Origin: Zetaproteobacteria bacterium CG_4_9_14_3_um_filter_49_83 | GTDB lineage: Bacteria > Pseudomonadota > Zetaproteobacteria > Mariprofundales > Mariprofundaceae | Assembly (NCBI GenBank): GCA_002791545.1 | Contig: PFXG01000018.1 | Span: 1-61,295, forward strand | Direction: 5' to 3' | DNA: 61,295 nt | Made by a program: the position numbers and the translations under genes | Notes under the pieces: generated by a model | Seen by the model: the letters and a program-made list of their open reading frames with translations, nothing else | What the model was told of the DNA's origin: nothing | Databases searched by the model: none | Shown here: one piece after another, positions 52,798 to 60,906 of the stretch | Numbering within the stretch: the stretch's first letter is position 1 | How the letters are laid out: every line of letters begins with the position of its first letter

Positions 52798-53163
52798 ATG
52801 ATGATTGATTTACCGTGTGAAACCATCCGGACCGATATCGAGGAGGTATGTGCGATGTTTCGCACGGCACTGCTGAATATCGGTCTGGATGAAGGTGCTG
52901 TGAAGTTGTTGTGTTTTGAGCAATGTAAATTAACAATGATGACGGATAATTATGATGGTGAAACGATCATAACAGGCCATTGGCTGAACCCGGGTGGTGA
53001 GCAATGCGCTTATCTAATTCGTTATGCCAACGGTACGATGTTTGCGGAGCAGGACGTTTTACTACCGTTTCCGACAGATCCCGGAATGTTTTTTGAAGCT
53101 GTCGAAGTATGGGGAAAGTCAGGGGCACTGAAGTATGAAGCCCGTTTGTTACCGGCACTATGA
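52798..53163 (+). CDS. Unknown protein in the nif operon (about 120 residues)
   Basis: I do not recognise this family. The protein is 121 residues, with two cysteines close together (LLCFEQCKLTMM, about 38-49), a beta-rich middle (GETIITGHWLNPGG) and a C-terminal EVWGKSGALKYEARLLPAL. The ATGATG at 52798 has no ribosome site. A strong GAGGAGG at 52841-52847 precedes ATG 52855 in the same frame, giving a shorter 102-residue alternative. It overlaps the DUF364 gene by 4 bp, so it is expressed with the nif genes. Confidence 0.55.
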   Translation: MMIDLPCETIRTDIEEVCAMFRTALLNIGLDEGAVKLLCFEQCKLTMMTDNYDGETIITGHWLNPGGEQCAYLIRYANGTMFAEQDVLLPFPTDPGMFFEAVEVWGKSGALKYEARLLPAL

Positions 53164-54200
53164 AGCGTCAGCACGGCAATAATGATTTTTATGACTGGCT
53201 GCTGTCGTATGTTGATACTCAGCAGCTTGCTGAACAGGTGCAGATCGGACTGGTCTGGACGCTGTGCAGCTCGCTTCACGGCACTGGTCTGGCGATGAGT
53301 CCGCAGGCTTATACGCGCAATATCGAGTGGCCTAAACCCTTATCGGGAACACCGCTGGCAGAGCTGGCAGAGCGAATCAGAAGCTGGAATCCTTACGAGG
53401 CCAGCGTGGCAATGGCGGCAATTAATGCAGCCATCAGGCCGGATTTCGCAAGCTTTGAGCCTCTTATCGAACTGCCCAACAGGAATGGTAATCTTGCCGT
53501 CTTCGACTATTTTCTGCCGCGTATCAAAGGGGCGAACATTGTTGTGGTCGGACGATATCCGGGGCTGGAGCGATTTGAGGAAACGTATGATATCCATGTG
53601 CTTGAGCGCCATCCCGGCGTTGGTGATTATCCCGATACCGCTGCTGAAGTACTGCTTCCCGAGGCGGATTGGGTTTTTATTACAGCCAGCGCCATCATCA
53701 ATAAATCTTTCCCGCGTCTGGCTGAATTAAGTCAAAATGCGATGACGGTGCTGATGGGGCCAACCACGCCGTGGTTGGTGGCATTGAATCAATGGGGTGT
53801 CGATTTTCTTGCCGGTGTGCAGGTGCGTGATGATGTATTGCTGCACCGCACCGTTGCCGAGGGTGGTGGCCGCACTATTTTTGATCAGGCCGTTTCCTAT
53901 GCGGTGGCCGATATCGGTTTGCCGCGTATGCAGGCTGTTAAACAAGAGATAGCACGGCTCGCCCGGGAGCGCGATGCTATGAAGCAGGAGATGGCGCAAT
54001 GGTATGGGTCAGGTCAGCACAGTCGCTTCCCCAAATTTACCGAGCTGGAAAGCGTCCAGACATCACTGTCGCGGCTCGATAGTCTCTACAAACAGATGTG
54101 GGATGTCCGCCATGTCGGTCAGAAAGATGAATGTGAAAATCATGAGAAAGTTGATAGGGAGAGTGATATGAAAAAGCTTGCCGAGGTGAGCCATGTTTGA
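53160..54200 (+). CDS. DUF364 (putative heavy-metal chelation) domain protein
   Basis: A 346-residue protein with an N-terminal DUF4213-like region (about 15-85, TLCSSLHGTGLAMSP) and a Rossmann-like DUF364 domain (NIVVVGRYPGLERFEETYDI, EVLLPEADWVFITASAIINKSFPRL and MGPTTPWLVALNQWGVDFLAG). The C-terminal 90 residues are a helical, charged extension (QEIARLARERDAMKQEMAQW) not usual in the family. DUF364 proteins are thought to bind metals or metal cofactors. A role in molybdenum or iron-sulfur supply to nitrogenase is a reasonable guess but unproven. Confidence 0.72.
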   Translation: MKRQHGNNDFYDWLLSYVDTQQLAEQVQIGLVWTLCSSLHGTGLAMSPQAYTRNIEWPKPLSGTPLAELAERIRSWNPYEASVAMAAINAAIRPDFASFEPLIELPNRNGNLAVFDYFLPRIKGANIVVVGRYPGLERFEETYDIHVLERHPGVGDYPDTAAEVLLPEADWVFITASAIINKSFPRLAELSQNAMTVLMGPTTPWLVALNQWGVDFLAGVQVRDDVLLHRTVAEGGGRTIFDQAVSYAVADIGLPRMQAVKQEIARLARERDAMKQEMAQWYGSGQHSRFPKFTELESVQTSLSRLDSLYKQMWDVRHVGQKDECENHEKVDRESDMKKLAEVSHV

Positions 54201-54639
54201 GCCTTCACCACTGATGGATTCAGCATCGATCATCCTCTATCACAAGCAGTCCACCAGTGCGATGACCCGTTTCTTCAGACTTGATGGGGGATCGGTGCTG
54301 ATCGGTCATCCCTTAGCGAAATTGAGCCGGGTCGTGACCGGTGAGGTCGAGCCCGATTCTTCGGTTGTGCCGCATCCCGGTTCTATTACGGCTGAAATAG
54401 AGCGTTGGCTGGGTTTGGCGAGCGGTGATCTGGAGGCGGAGCCGGAGTATCACGAACGGGTCGAGGTGCCCGGCAAGATTGTCCGCATCTACCTGGCCCG
54501 TTTTAAAACGATTGATCCGCCATTTGCCGAAGCTGAAGCGGTCAACGGTTCGTTTGTAGCGCTGACCCAGATGCGCAGTGCCACACCTGTGGAGCTGGAG
54601 TTGCTGCGCACCGCCTACACCATGATTATGGAAGGATGA
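54193..54639 (+). CDS. Unknown nif-operon protein (148 residues)
   Basis: A soluble protein of unknown family overlapping the DUF364 gene by 8 bp and the next gene by 4. It has ITAEIERWLGL (about 65-75), the beta-rich VPGKIVRIYLARF and the C-terminal helix TPVELELLRTAYTMIM. No cysteine cluster and no signal peptide. Its genomic context (after DUF364, within the NifA-driven operon) is the only clue to function. Confidence 0.6.
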   Translation: MFEPSPLMDSASIILYHKQSTSAMTRFFRLDGGSVLIGHPLAKLSRVVTGEVEPDSSVVPHPGSITAEIERWLGLASGDLEAEPEYHERVEVPGKIVRIYLARFKTIDPPFAEAEAVNGSFVALTQMRSATPVELELLRTAYTMIMEG

Positions 54640-54833
54640 TGAACCTTGAGACGAAGCGCGCCATCATCCTCGAAGCACGTTTAGCACGCAGAAAGCAGCT
54701 GTCTGAATCGGCCAACCCTTATCCGGAAGGTAGCGAGGCGTTCGAGGTGTGGCAGACATTCTATCGTATGGTGCTCGCCGACGAATTGCGTAACGATCTG
54801 ATCGATTCCGAGTACGAAGCCTCGGCCTACTGA
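54636..54833 (+). CDS. Small unknown nif-operon protein (65 residues)
   Basis: A helical 65-residue protein: KRAIILEARLARRKQLSESA, then PEGSEAFEVWQTFYRMVLADELRNDLIDSE (quoted in part: EAFEVWQTFYRMV). It starts in the ATGATG overlap with the preceding gene. It is the last gene of the run that begins with nifE, followed within about 20 bp by a hairpin. No family recognised. Confidence 0.6.
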   Translation: MMNLETKRAIILEARLARRKQLSESANPYPEGSEAFEVWQTFYRMVLADELRNDLIDSEYEASAY

Positions 54834-54851
54834 GCATCCTGAATCGATCAG

Positions 54852-54877
54852 TTGATCAAACCGACTGCTTTGATCAA
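54852..54877 (+). terminator. Hairpin at the end of the nifE operon
   Basis: TTGATCAAA (54852-54860) and TTTGATCAA (54869-54877) form a perfect 9-bp stem, loop CCGACTGC, shortly after the last gene of the operon. A T-run (CTATTTTTC) follows about 8 bases later, so it could end transcription. The remaining gap to 55057 has no recognised gene. Confidence 0.5.
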
Positions 54878-55057
54878 TGAAACTATTTTTCAAAGTTTTC
54901 GTGCCGCTCTACGCTTCAATGGATCAATAGATCAGGGCGGTGACAATGGCTGATTCATCCAATGTTCAACAGAGCCGGTTATTGCCTGGTTGAATGTTTC
55001 GATACCCGTTCGCTGTGGAAGCTGCAGCTGCTGCGTGCGGCTGGGAAAACAGGTCGC

Positions 55058-55552
55058 TCAGTCGAACTTTTTACGCATGGCAATAAGGTGGGTTTGTTCC
55101 CATGTATGTTTCCTGTAAAACTGATCGGCGGGTTCGTTACCCATATCGGTGAGCAGTTGCAGGCGGCTCATTTTCTGCTCGATGGCCACTTTTTCTATCG
55201 CATCGATGAGTACGCTACCGATACCCTGACCGCGCCATTTCTCGGAAACCACCAGGTCTTCAACGATGCCGACGATGCCGCCTTCAGCCGTGGAAACCAG
55301 GGGTTGTAATGTGCACATGCCGACAATTTCCTTATTGATAAGGGCAACCAGCAGGGTGGCATCCGGATTACTCATTAAGCTGGCCAGCCCCAACCGTTGA
55401 CGACGGACATCCGGTGTGAAATCGATCTCAATGGTGAAAAGCTCTTCCAGCAGGCTGGTCATACTGCCCAGATCCGAGGTGATGGCGGAGCGAACTGTTA
55501 CCTCTTTGTTTAACAGTTTGCGCGTCATATTCTGAATGGTTCTCTTGGCCAC
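55058..55552 (-). CDS. GNAT-family N-acetyltransferase
   Basis: A 164-residue acetyltransferase. The acetyl-CoA binding core is VEDLVVSEKWRGQGIGSVLI (about 97-116), preceded by ALINKEIVGMCTLQPL and followed by the late motif ADQFYRKHTWEQ. Substrate unknown. It lies 71 bp downstream of the DUF2750 gene on the same strand and could be the third gene of the nifF unit. The spacing also allows a separate promoter. Confidence 0.85.
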   Translation of the reverse strand: MAKRTIQNMTRKLLNKEVTVRSAITSDLGSMTSLLEELFTIEIDFTPDVRRQRLGLASLMSNPDATLLVALINKEIVGMCTLQPLVSTAEGGIVGIVEDLVVSEKWRGQGIGSVLIDAIEKVAIEQKMSRLQLLTDMGNEPADQFYRKHTWEQTHLIAMRKKFD

Positions 55553-55623
55553 GGTTGCTTACTCCTGAGTATCGGTGCTGCTTTGCTTTGTTGCGGCTAT
55601 CCTAAACAATCATCTCTGAGATG

Positions 55624-56019
55624 CTATCCTTCGATAAAGTATTGTTCCTCATCGAGTTTGCGATCAAAAATATGAAACAGTTCGGCCGCATTCATCTGCA
55701 TGCCGGGTTGGTTGCCCGGAAATACCTCGACGCGGATGCCTTCGGCATGCAGCTCTTTAAGATCGTGGTAAACAAAATGCTCCAGCGAAACAGCATCGGT
55801 AGCTTCACCTCGGGCGGCAAAAGGTTCGGCCAGTCCACGGTAAGGCCAGAGTGGCATGACCAGACTGCCGTCCTGTTCACGGCTGACCCAGTCGTCGGCA
55901 TCGCAAAGCCGCCATATCTCTTCGGACTCCATGGTGCGGCTGATGAAATAGTGCAGGCGCTCCGCACTATCCATCGTATCCAGACAGGCCAGTTCACTTG
56001 CCGTTGGTTCGTGTCTCAT
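55624..56019 (-). CDS. DUF2750-family protein, coupled to nifF
   Basis: A DUF2750-type protein. From the ATG at 56019, which forms an ATGA overlap with the nifF stop, it has 131 residues. Family-typical segments are AERLHYFISRTMESEEIWRL, LVMPLWPYRGLAEPFA and DLKELHAEGIRVEVFP. An in-frame start at 56061 inside nifF is rejected. The function of DUF2750 is unknown, but coupling to a NifA-controlled flavodoxin implies it is made under nitrogen-fixing conditions. Confidence 0.75.
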   Translation of the reverse strand: MRHEPTASELACLDTMDSAERLHYFISRTMESEEIWRLCDADDWVSREQDGSLVMPLWPYRGLAEPFAARGEATDAVSLEHFVYHDLKELHAEGIRVEVFPGNQPGMQMNAAELFHIFDRKLDEEQYFIEG

Positions 56020-56558
56020 AGCACGTCGCCAGTCAGTTTCGGCGTGATCTGGCTCAGCCATAGATCGATGCGCGCATCGGTGAGCAGCGACTGATTATGC
56101 TGATCCAGTGCCAGCCCGACGAATTGTCCGTCCAGCACGGCCATCGACTGATCGAACTGATAACCTTCAAGCGGCCACTGACCAACCATGGTAGCACCGC
56201 GTTCGCTGAAAAAACGGTAGAGGTGAATCATCGAGTCGAGAAAGCGATCGCTGTATTTTTCCTGATCACCGAGGCCGTAGAGGGCGATGGTTTTACCGGT
56301 GAAATCGATCACGTCGATATCAGGAAGAAACTCCTCCCAACTGCCGGCTTCAATGTCGGTGGATTTGCCGGGCAACTGATCGATGCCGTAAGTGGGGGTG
56401 CCGAGAATCAGCGCATCATGGTTGAGAAAGGCTTCCACATCGGTGCGGTTAATATTCAGCGGTTTATCGACAATATCGCCCAGCTTCTTTGCTATTTTTT
56501 TGGCAATCAGGCGGGTAGTGCCGGTGTCGGTGCCGAAGTAAATGCCGATCTTTTTCAT
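56016..56558 (-). CDS. nifF: Nif-type flavodoxin
   Basis: A 180-residue long-chain flavodoxin. The FMN phosphate loop is at the start (IGIYFGTDTGTTRLIAKKI), followed by LGTPTYGIDQLPGKS and IALYGLGDQEKYSDRF, both long-chain flavodoxin signatures. It is a likely electron donor to the nitrogenase Fe protein. The symbol nifF is favoured because a sigma-54 promoter (56646-56661) and a NifA site (56767-56782) lie upstream on the same strand. Length and motifs are normal. Confidence 0.88.
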   Translation of the reverse strand: MKKIGIYFGTDTGTTRLIAKKIAKKLGDIVDKPLNINRTDVEAFLNHDALILGTPTYGIDQLPGKSTDIEAGSWEEFLPDIDVIDFTGKTIALYGLGDQEKYSDRFLDSMIHLYRFFSERGATMVGQWPLEGYQFDQSMAVLDGQFVGLALDQHNQSLLTDARIDLWLSQITPKLTGDVL

Positions 56559-56645
56559 AGTGACTCCTTCTTCGCATCGTCACCGTTGTTGCGGTTGCGA
56601 ACGATCATATTTATTTGAATGGCGATGCCTTCCATTGAAACTATA

Positions 56646-56661
56646 AGCAATTATTAAACCA
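56646..56661 (-). promoter_or_regulatory. Sigma-54 (-24/-12) promoter of nifF
   Basis: On the minus strand the sequence TGGTTTAATAATTGCT has GG at -24 and GC at -12 with exact spacing. Transcription would begin near 56635, about 75 bases before the nifF start. Confidence 0.7.
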
Positions 56662-56766
56662 ACAGCATCGGCCTGGCTGAAACCCATGATTTGTTATATG
56701 AATCAATGTTGCAGGCGCTTGTGTTTTTTTGCTTTGAACCTTTTTATCTGCACAGCGAGAACAAAT

Positions 56767-56782
56767 TGTCGTAAAGCCGACA
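56767..56782. promoter_or_regulatory. NifA upstream activator site for nifF
   Basis: TGT-N10-ACA (TGT at 56767-56769, ACA at 56780-56782) is an exact consensus match, about 140 bp upstream of the expected start. It also lies just beyond the 3' end of the kinase gene on the same strand. Confidence 0.7.
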
Positions 56783-56839
56783 AAAATGAGGGGCCGCAAT
56801 CTTCAAGTTTTTGAGCTGTTGTTTATGGCTTGACCGGCC

Positions 56840-59365
56840 TTAGATTCTTCTGTTGCCGGACAGGCTTTTATGAATCATCTGGCTGATTTCGGCTGTGCGG
56901 TAGGGCTTGCTGATAAATTGATAATGATCCAGATCGGTAAGCTCAGCCACCAGTTCATTGGTGCTGTAGCCGGTTTGAAAGATCAAGGGGATTTCCCGGC
57001 GAATCATGCGTATTTGCTGCGCCGCAGCCGGGCCATTGAGTTGCGGCATAACCATATCCAGAAGCACCAGATCAATAGCTTCGGGCTGCTGGCAGAACAA
57101 CTTGACTGCCTCTTCGCCATTGCTGGCTTTGATGATGTTATAGCCGAGGTTTTTCAACTGGGTTGCCGTAACCAGCAGCACTTCGGGTTCATCATCAGCA
57201 ATGAGAATGGTTTCACCATGACCTTTGATAATGAGATGCTCTTCCAGCAGTGGCAGCGTTTTTACTTCAGTCGTCCTCGGGAAGTACAGGTTTACCGTGG
57301 TACCCTGACCTTCAATACTTTCTATGCTGATTCGTCCCTGATGCGCGGCGACCAGCCCCTGAATCACCGGCATACCCAGTCCGGTACCCTTGCCGACCTC
57401 CTTGGTGGTGAAAAAAGGTTCAAAGATTTTGTCCAGCTTATCAGCGGGGATACCGGAGCCATTATCTTTGACGCTAAGGTGCACAAATTGATAGGCCGTC
57501 CAGTGATTATGACGCAGGCGGAAATCTTTATCGGCTTCCCCACAGCTGAGCTCAACGGTGATTTCCGGATGCTCAAGGTGTTCTGAGGCATCGCGGGCAT
57601 TGTTCAGCAGATTGATGAAAATCTGATGCAGTTGCGTGGTGTCGGCCTTGATAAATAAGTCTTCACCGACATTCTGATGACAGTTCAGCTGGAAGCTGGC
57701 CGGTATTGACGATTGTGCAATTTTCAGGCCCTCATTGATCCACGTGGACATATTCACCACCTGAAGTTTCTGGTTGCCATTGTCTTTGCGGGCAAAGGTG
57801 AGTAGTTGTTTGATCATGTCGGCAGCTTTGTAGCAAATATCTTCGGCCGTGCTGAGCATCTGATGGGCCGGATTGTTTTTGTCGATCATATCCAGAGAAA
57901 GGAAAATGTTTCCAGAAATGCCAACCAGCATATTGTTGAATTCATGGGCAATGCCGCTGACTAAAGTGCCGACTGCCTCCATCTTCTGTGCCTGTCTGAG
58001 TTGAACTTCCAGTTCTTTTTTCTCACTGATATCAGAAAATACACCGACATAACTGATCACCTGTTCATCATCGTCAACGATGGCGGTAATGGTCAGTTGC
58101 TGCGTATATTCTTCGCCATTTTTTCGGCGATTGATTACTTCACCTTTCCAGCGACCCTCGCAAACGAGGCTTTGCCACATCTGGCTGTAAAAGGTCATGT
58201 CATGTTTGCCGGAGGATAATATTCTGGATGTCTTTCCAATAACTTCGTTCTCATCAAAGCCGGTGACTTCACTGAAAGCTTTATTGACGCTGAGAATTAC
58301 GCCGGATGGATCGGTGATGGTGACGGCTTCATGTGTTTCAAAAGCGGTAGCCGCCAGACGCATCATGGACTCGGCATGCTTGCGTTTGCTGATGTCGTGA
58401 TAGATCGTGAGAATGCCTTCAACGTTATTCTGTTCATTTAAAATGGGGGCTTTGTTAACTTCAAACCACCATTCTTTGGAAAGAATATTGCGTTTGAGCT
58501 CTTCATATTGCAGGTGTTTGCTTTGCTGATTGATGATGAGAAGCTCTTTATCTTCTTCCGCTTTAGCCTGGGCCGGGCTGAGCTTACCCAGATCGCTGTC
58601 GGTTTGTCCGATAATGGATGCACTGCTTTTAAAGCCAAAATCCTGCAGGAACAGGCGATTGGCACCGACATATTTCTGCTCTTTGTCTTTCCAGGAGATA
58701 CGTGCCGGAATATTTTCCAGTATCGAGGAAAAAAGGTTTTTCTGATGGGCTGCAATTTGTGCTTCAGCTTCCGTTTTGGCTTCATTGAACAGGATAGACT
58801 CACTGGATTTGCCTAATACAAAGGCAGTTCTGATCATCAACAGCACAAAAATCAGGCACAAGATACTTTCGGAAATAGCCATGCTATGCACATGACTGAT
58901 GAAATTGAACTCGACTGGTAACATTGTGAGCAGAATAAAAGTAACAGCGTGTTTGAAATTCGAACTTAAGGTTGCAATAGAACCTGCGCTGATAGCAACC
59001 AGTGCCAGCAGCAGAAAGACCTGATGATCCATAGCCGCGTTCGGAAACAACAGAATTCCGGCACCGCCCCACATCAGAGCTGACGCAATTACCCCGATAT
59101 AAAAACGCTGTTCATAGCTTTTTGCCATATCATAACTGCCATCAAAGTGGCTGTTGAAATGCCATAGCAGTGCGAGACGGGACGCACTGACGCAGGCAAG
59201 GCAGGCCAGCCAGGACCAGGCGTAAAATGCATCGATGACATGCGTCTGGATGCTTGCCAGTAGCAGAGCAAGGCAAAAACCAACAGCGAGATTGCCAGAA
59301 ATATTTGCATATAACTGTCTGGTCTTCTGAATATAAACCTTGCTGTGGAACTTCGCTTCGGGCAT
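56840..59365 (-). CDS. Membrane hybrid histidine kinase with PAS domains and receiver
   Basis: A hybrid sensor kinase of 841 residues from the ATG at 59365 (ribosome site GGAG). Order of domains: about six membrane helices (residues 15-195) and two PAS domains, recognisable by [16 protein letters not shown] and then [20 protein letters not shown]. Next is the HisKA region with [18 protein letters not shown], and the ATPase domain ([33 protein letters not shown]). A C-terminal receiver has ADDEPEVLL and phospho-acceptor Asp in [14 protein letters not shown]. An in-frame start at 59548 is rejected because it would include the NifA site of the divergent gene. Signal and target unknown. Confidence 0.88.
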   Translation of the reverse strand: MPEAKFHSKVYIQKTRQLYANISGNLAVGFCLALLLASIQTHVIDAFYAWSWLACLACVSASRLALLWHFNSHFDGSYDMAKSYEQRFYIGVIASALMWGGAGILLFPNAAMDHQVFLLLALVAISAGSIATLSSNFKHAVTFILLTMLPVEFNFISHVHSMAISESILCLIFVLLMIRTAFVLGKSSESILFNEAKTEAEAQIAAHQKNLFSSILENIPARISWKDKEQKYVGANRLFLQDFGFKSSASIIGQTDSDLGKLSPAQAKAEEDKELLIINQQSKHLQYEELKRNILSKEWWFEVNKAPILNEQNNVEGILTIYHDISKRKHAESMMRLAATAFETHEAVTITDPSGVILSVNKAFSEVTGFDENEVIGKTSRILSSGKHDMTFYSQMWQSLVCEGRWKGEVINRRKNGEEYTQQLTITAIVDDDEQVISYVGVFSDISEKKELEVQLRQAQKMEAVGTLVSGIAHEFNNMLVGISGNIFLSLDMIDKNNPAHQMLSTAEDICYKAADMIKQLLTFARKDNGNQKLQVVNMSTWINEGLKIAQSSIPASFQLNCHQNVGEDLFIKADTTQLHQIFINLLNNARDASEHLEHPEITVELSCGEADKDFRLRHNHWTAYQFVHLSVKDNGSGIPADKLDKIFEPFFTTKEVGKGTGLGMPVIQGLVAAHQGRISIESIEGQGTTVNLYFPRTTEVKTLPLLEEHLIIKGHGETILIADDEPEVLLVTATQLKNLGYNIIKASNGEEAVKLFCQQPEAIDLVLLDMVMPQLNGPAAAQQIRMIRREIPLIFQTGYSTNELVAELTDLDHYQFISKPYRTAEISQMIHKSLSGNRRI

Positions 59366-59515
59366 TGCAGTTTTCTCCGGCTTGAGCTTACGTTTTGTGG
59401 TTGCATTAATACTTGAGCAAAAAACGTGCCAGCTATTTTCAGGCTGGATATTTCTGAGGGGCAGAGCGACCTGACTCGTGACTAAATTCAGTGCTCCAAT
59501 AATCAGACAATGGTT

Positions 59516-59531
59516 TGTAAAAAAGCTAACA
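59516..59531. promoter_or_regulatory. NifA upstream activator site for the Nif11-like gene
   Basis: TGT-N10-ACA (59516-59518 and 59529-59531) is an exact consensus match, centred about 85 bp before the expected start. It sits between the divergent kinase and the Nif11-like gene. Confidence 0.7.
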
Positions 59532-59582
59532 ATCGTGATGCACGGCATAGTGGAAGTTAAGTCATTTAAAGGCTTTTCGGCA

Positions 59583-59598
59583 GGGCACGGCTATTGCT
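59583..59598 (+). promoter_or_regulatory. Sigma-54 (-24/-12) promoter of the Nif11-like gene
   Basis: GGGCACGGCTATTGCT fits TGGCACG-N4-TTGCT with one mismatch at the first position and exact spacing. Transcription would begin near 59609. The leader contains the hairpin ATTGTTG-TCGGC-CAACAAT (59613-59631). Confidence 0.78.
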
Positions 59599-59652
59599 AA
59601 GGCAGTACGCCGATTGTTGTCGGCCAACAATTACGAGTAATGGAGTTAAGGA

Positions 59653-59871
59653 ATGTCGATGCAAACGATTAAAGATTTTTCAACTAAAGCCCGTACCGAT
59701 TCAGCGGTGGGAGAGAAGCTCAAAGCGTGCGAGAAGCTAAGGGACCTGATCAAGCTGGCCCGTGAAGAGGGGTTTGATGTGGACGAAGAGTTGTTTTATC
59801 CGCCTAACGACCCGCAATTCAGCGCTGAGCAGCTCTCCGAGAAGCTGGCCAACGCGTTGCTGCGTTGCTGA
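59653..59871 (+). CDS. Nif11-like small protein
   Basis: A 72-residue protein resembling the Nif11 domain. It starts MSMQTIKDFSTKARTDSAVG, typical of Nif11 (a helix followed by a D/E-rich short linker). ACEKLRDLIKLAREEGFDVDEE follows, with the characteristic ALAxxxGF-like element, and a C-terminal helix contains a final Cys (LLRC). Nif11 proteins occur in diazotrophs near nif genes and as leader-like domains elsewhere; their role in nitrogen fixation is unknown. The start is supported by GGAG at 59642 and the gene has its own NifA/sigma-54 promoter. Confidence 0.75.
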   Translation: MSMQTIKDFSTKARTDSAVGEKLKACEKLRDLIKLAREEGFDVDEELFYPPNDPQFSAEQLSEKLANALLRC

Positions 59872-59883
59872 GCAACAACATCA

Positions 59884-59913
59884 CGCTGCGGTTGGGCAAT
59901 TCCGACCGCAGCG
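59884..59913 (+). other. Intercistronic hairpin after the Nif11-like gene
   Basis: CGCTGCGGT (59884-59892) pairs with ACCGCAGCG (59905-59913), a perfect 9-bp stem with a 12-nt loop. There is no T-run after it, so it may protect or partly attenuate the transcript rather than end it. Confidence 0.6.
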
Positions 59914-59965
59914 AGGAGTTATCTTTGCATTATGCGTGTATTGCTATATGCAAAATTTGGTTTGT

Positions 59966-60322
59966 ATGAATATCTCTCCTGAGCAGTGGGTTGCCAGCCA
60001 TGCACTCAGCCCGATTGATATCGATTGTGTTTTCACCGTGATGCTCAAAATTCTCGATGGTAAATGCAAAATGAGCGGGCAGGGCAAGGAGGTCATGGAA
60101 AAGCTCTATGACCTGCTTAAAGGTCAAGCCGGCCATCATCTCGACGCTCAAGTCCATTTGTTGATCGGGCAAGCACGTGCAAGCCAGATAAGTGAAGCAC
60201 TACGCATGCAGATTTATGAATGCCGTCTGCTGGCCGAAACAACGATTTCGCGACCGGTAATGAAAGCATTCAAGGCAAGGCTGCGCGCTGATGGCGTGAT
60301 CGGGTCGGGCGTTGCCATTTAA
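59966..60322 (+). CDS. Unknown helical protein downstream of the Nif11-like gene
   Basis: A 118-residue, mostly helical protein: DIDCVFTVMLKILDGKCKMSG, EVMEKLYDLLKGQAGHHLDAQ, and a conserved-looking middle HLLIGQARASQISEALRM (parts quoted). No membrane segment or catalytic motif. The ATG at 59966 is chosen because upstream in-frame residues overlap the Nif11-like gene and the hairpin. It may be read through from the NifA promoter 370 bp upstream. Family unknown. Confidence 0.55.
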   Translation: MNISPEQWVASHALSPIDIDCVFTVMLKILDGKCKMSGQGKEVMEKLYDLLKGQAGHHLDAQVHLLIGQARASQISEALRMQIYECRLLAETTISRPVMKAFKARLRADGVIGSGVAI

Positions 60323-60467
60323 GACAATCAATAAGTAATTTCAACATTCAAGGCGGACCACACACACTAAGTAAAAAACTCAACCTGAACCCCTCCTGAA
60401 ATTTCACTTTAAAAGCAACTTTATATCGGATAACGCGAGGCGCTACTGATACGGATAGTGTGCTTTA

Positions 60468-60498
60468 TTGACATAGAAAAACTTAACCATTTTACATT
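60468..60498 (+). promoter_or_regulatory. Possible sigma-70 promoter
   Basis: TTGACA (60468-60473) is a perfect -35 box. A -10-like TACATT ends at 60498 with 19-bp spacing, and TTTACA is an alternative with 17 bp. It lies 50-80 bp before the gene at 60550. Confidence 0.4.
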
Positions 60499-60549
60499 TA
60501 AGGTTTATGTGTTAACAATTCGTCTGATATCAACCAGAGGAGGGTGAAT

Positions 60550-60906
60550 ATGCAAAGTACCAATGTCGCAATTGTAGGATTAGGAAAAATCGGTTCTTTC
60601 TTTCTGCAACAATTAATAAGTCGTTTTAACTTGGGTTTGAACATCATCTGTGCTGTAGAGCCCAATGATACCGAAGGTAAAGAACTGGCACAGAAAAATG
60701 GAATTGCTGTTGTTACTATTGATGATCTGATCAGCTTTGAAGATGACGTGCACATAATTTTTAACCTGACTGGCCTTGATAGTGTTCAGCAGGAAATTCG
60801 GCATAAGCTTGATGCTTCCTGTAATTTCAAGACAGAGCTTCTTTCGGATAATGTGCTAAAGGTGGTCTGGAGCATGTTAACCGACGAACCTATTCCCGAA
60901 CGGTAA
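60550..60906 (+). CDS. Small Rossmann-fold NAD(P)-binding protein
   Basis: A 118-residue protein containing only the nucleotide-binding half of a dehydrogenase. VAIVGLGKIGSFFLQQLI is a GxGxxG dinucleotide loop (about residues 6-23), and VEPNDTEGKELAQKNGI supplies the acidic end of the second strand. It then has DDVHIIFNLTG and ends VVWSMLTDEPIP. Aspartate- or homoserine-dehydrogenase-like N-termini look similar, but the catalytic domain is missing. A redox- or nucleotide-sensing role is possible. ATG 60550 follows AGGAGG; a GTG at 60544 is too close to it. Confidence 0.65.
   Translation: MQSTNVAIVGLGKIGSFFLQQLISRFNLGLNIICAVEPNDTEGKELAQKNGIAVVTIDDLISFEDDVHIIFNLTGLDSVQQEIRHKLDASCNFKTELLSDNVLKVVWSMLTDEPIPER

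Noticed and set aside
54962-55309. 115-codon plus-strand frame
   Set aside because: Mostly antisense to the GNAT gene at 55058-55552, whose motifs are clear.
59366-59548. 61-residue extension of the hybrid kinase
   Set aside because: It spans the NifA site of the divergent Nif11-like gene; ATG 59365 has a ribosome site.
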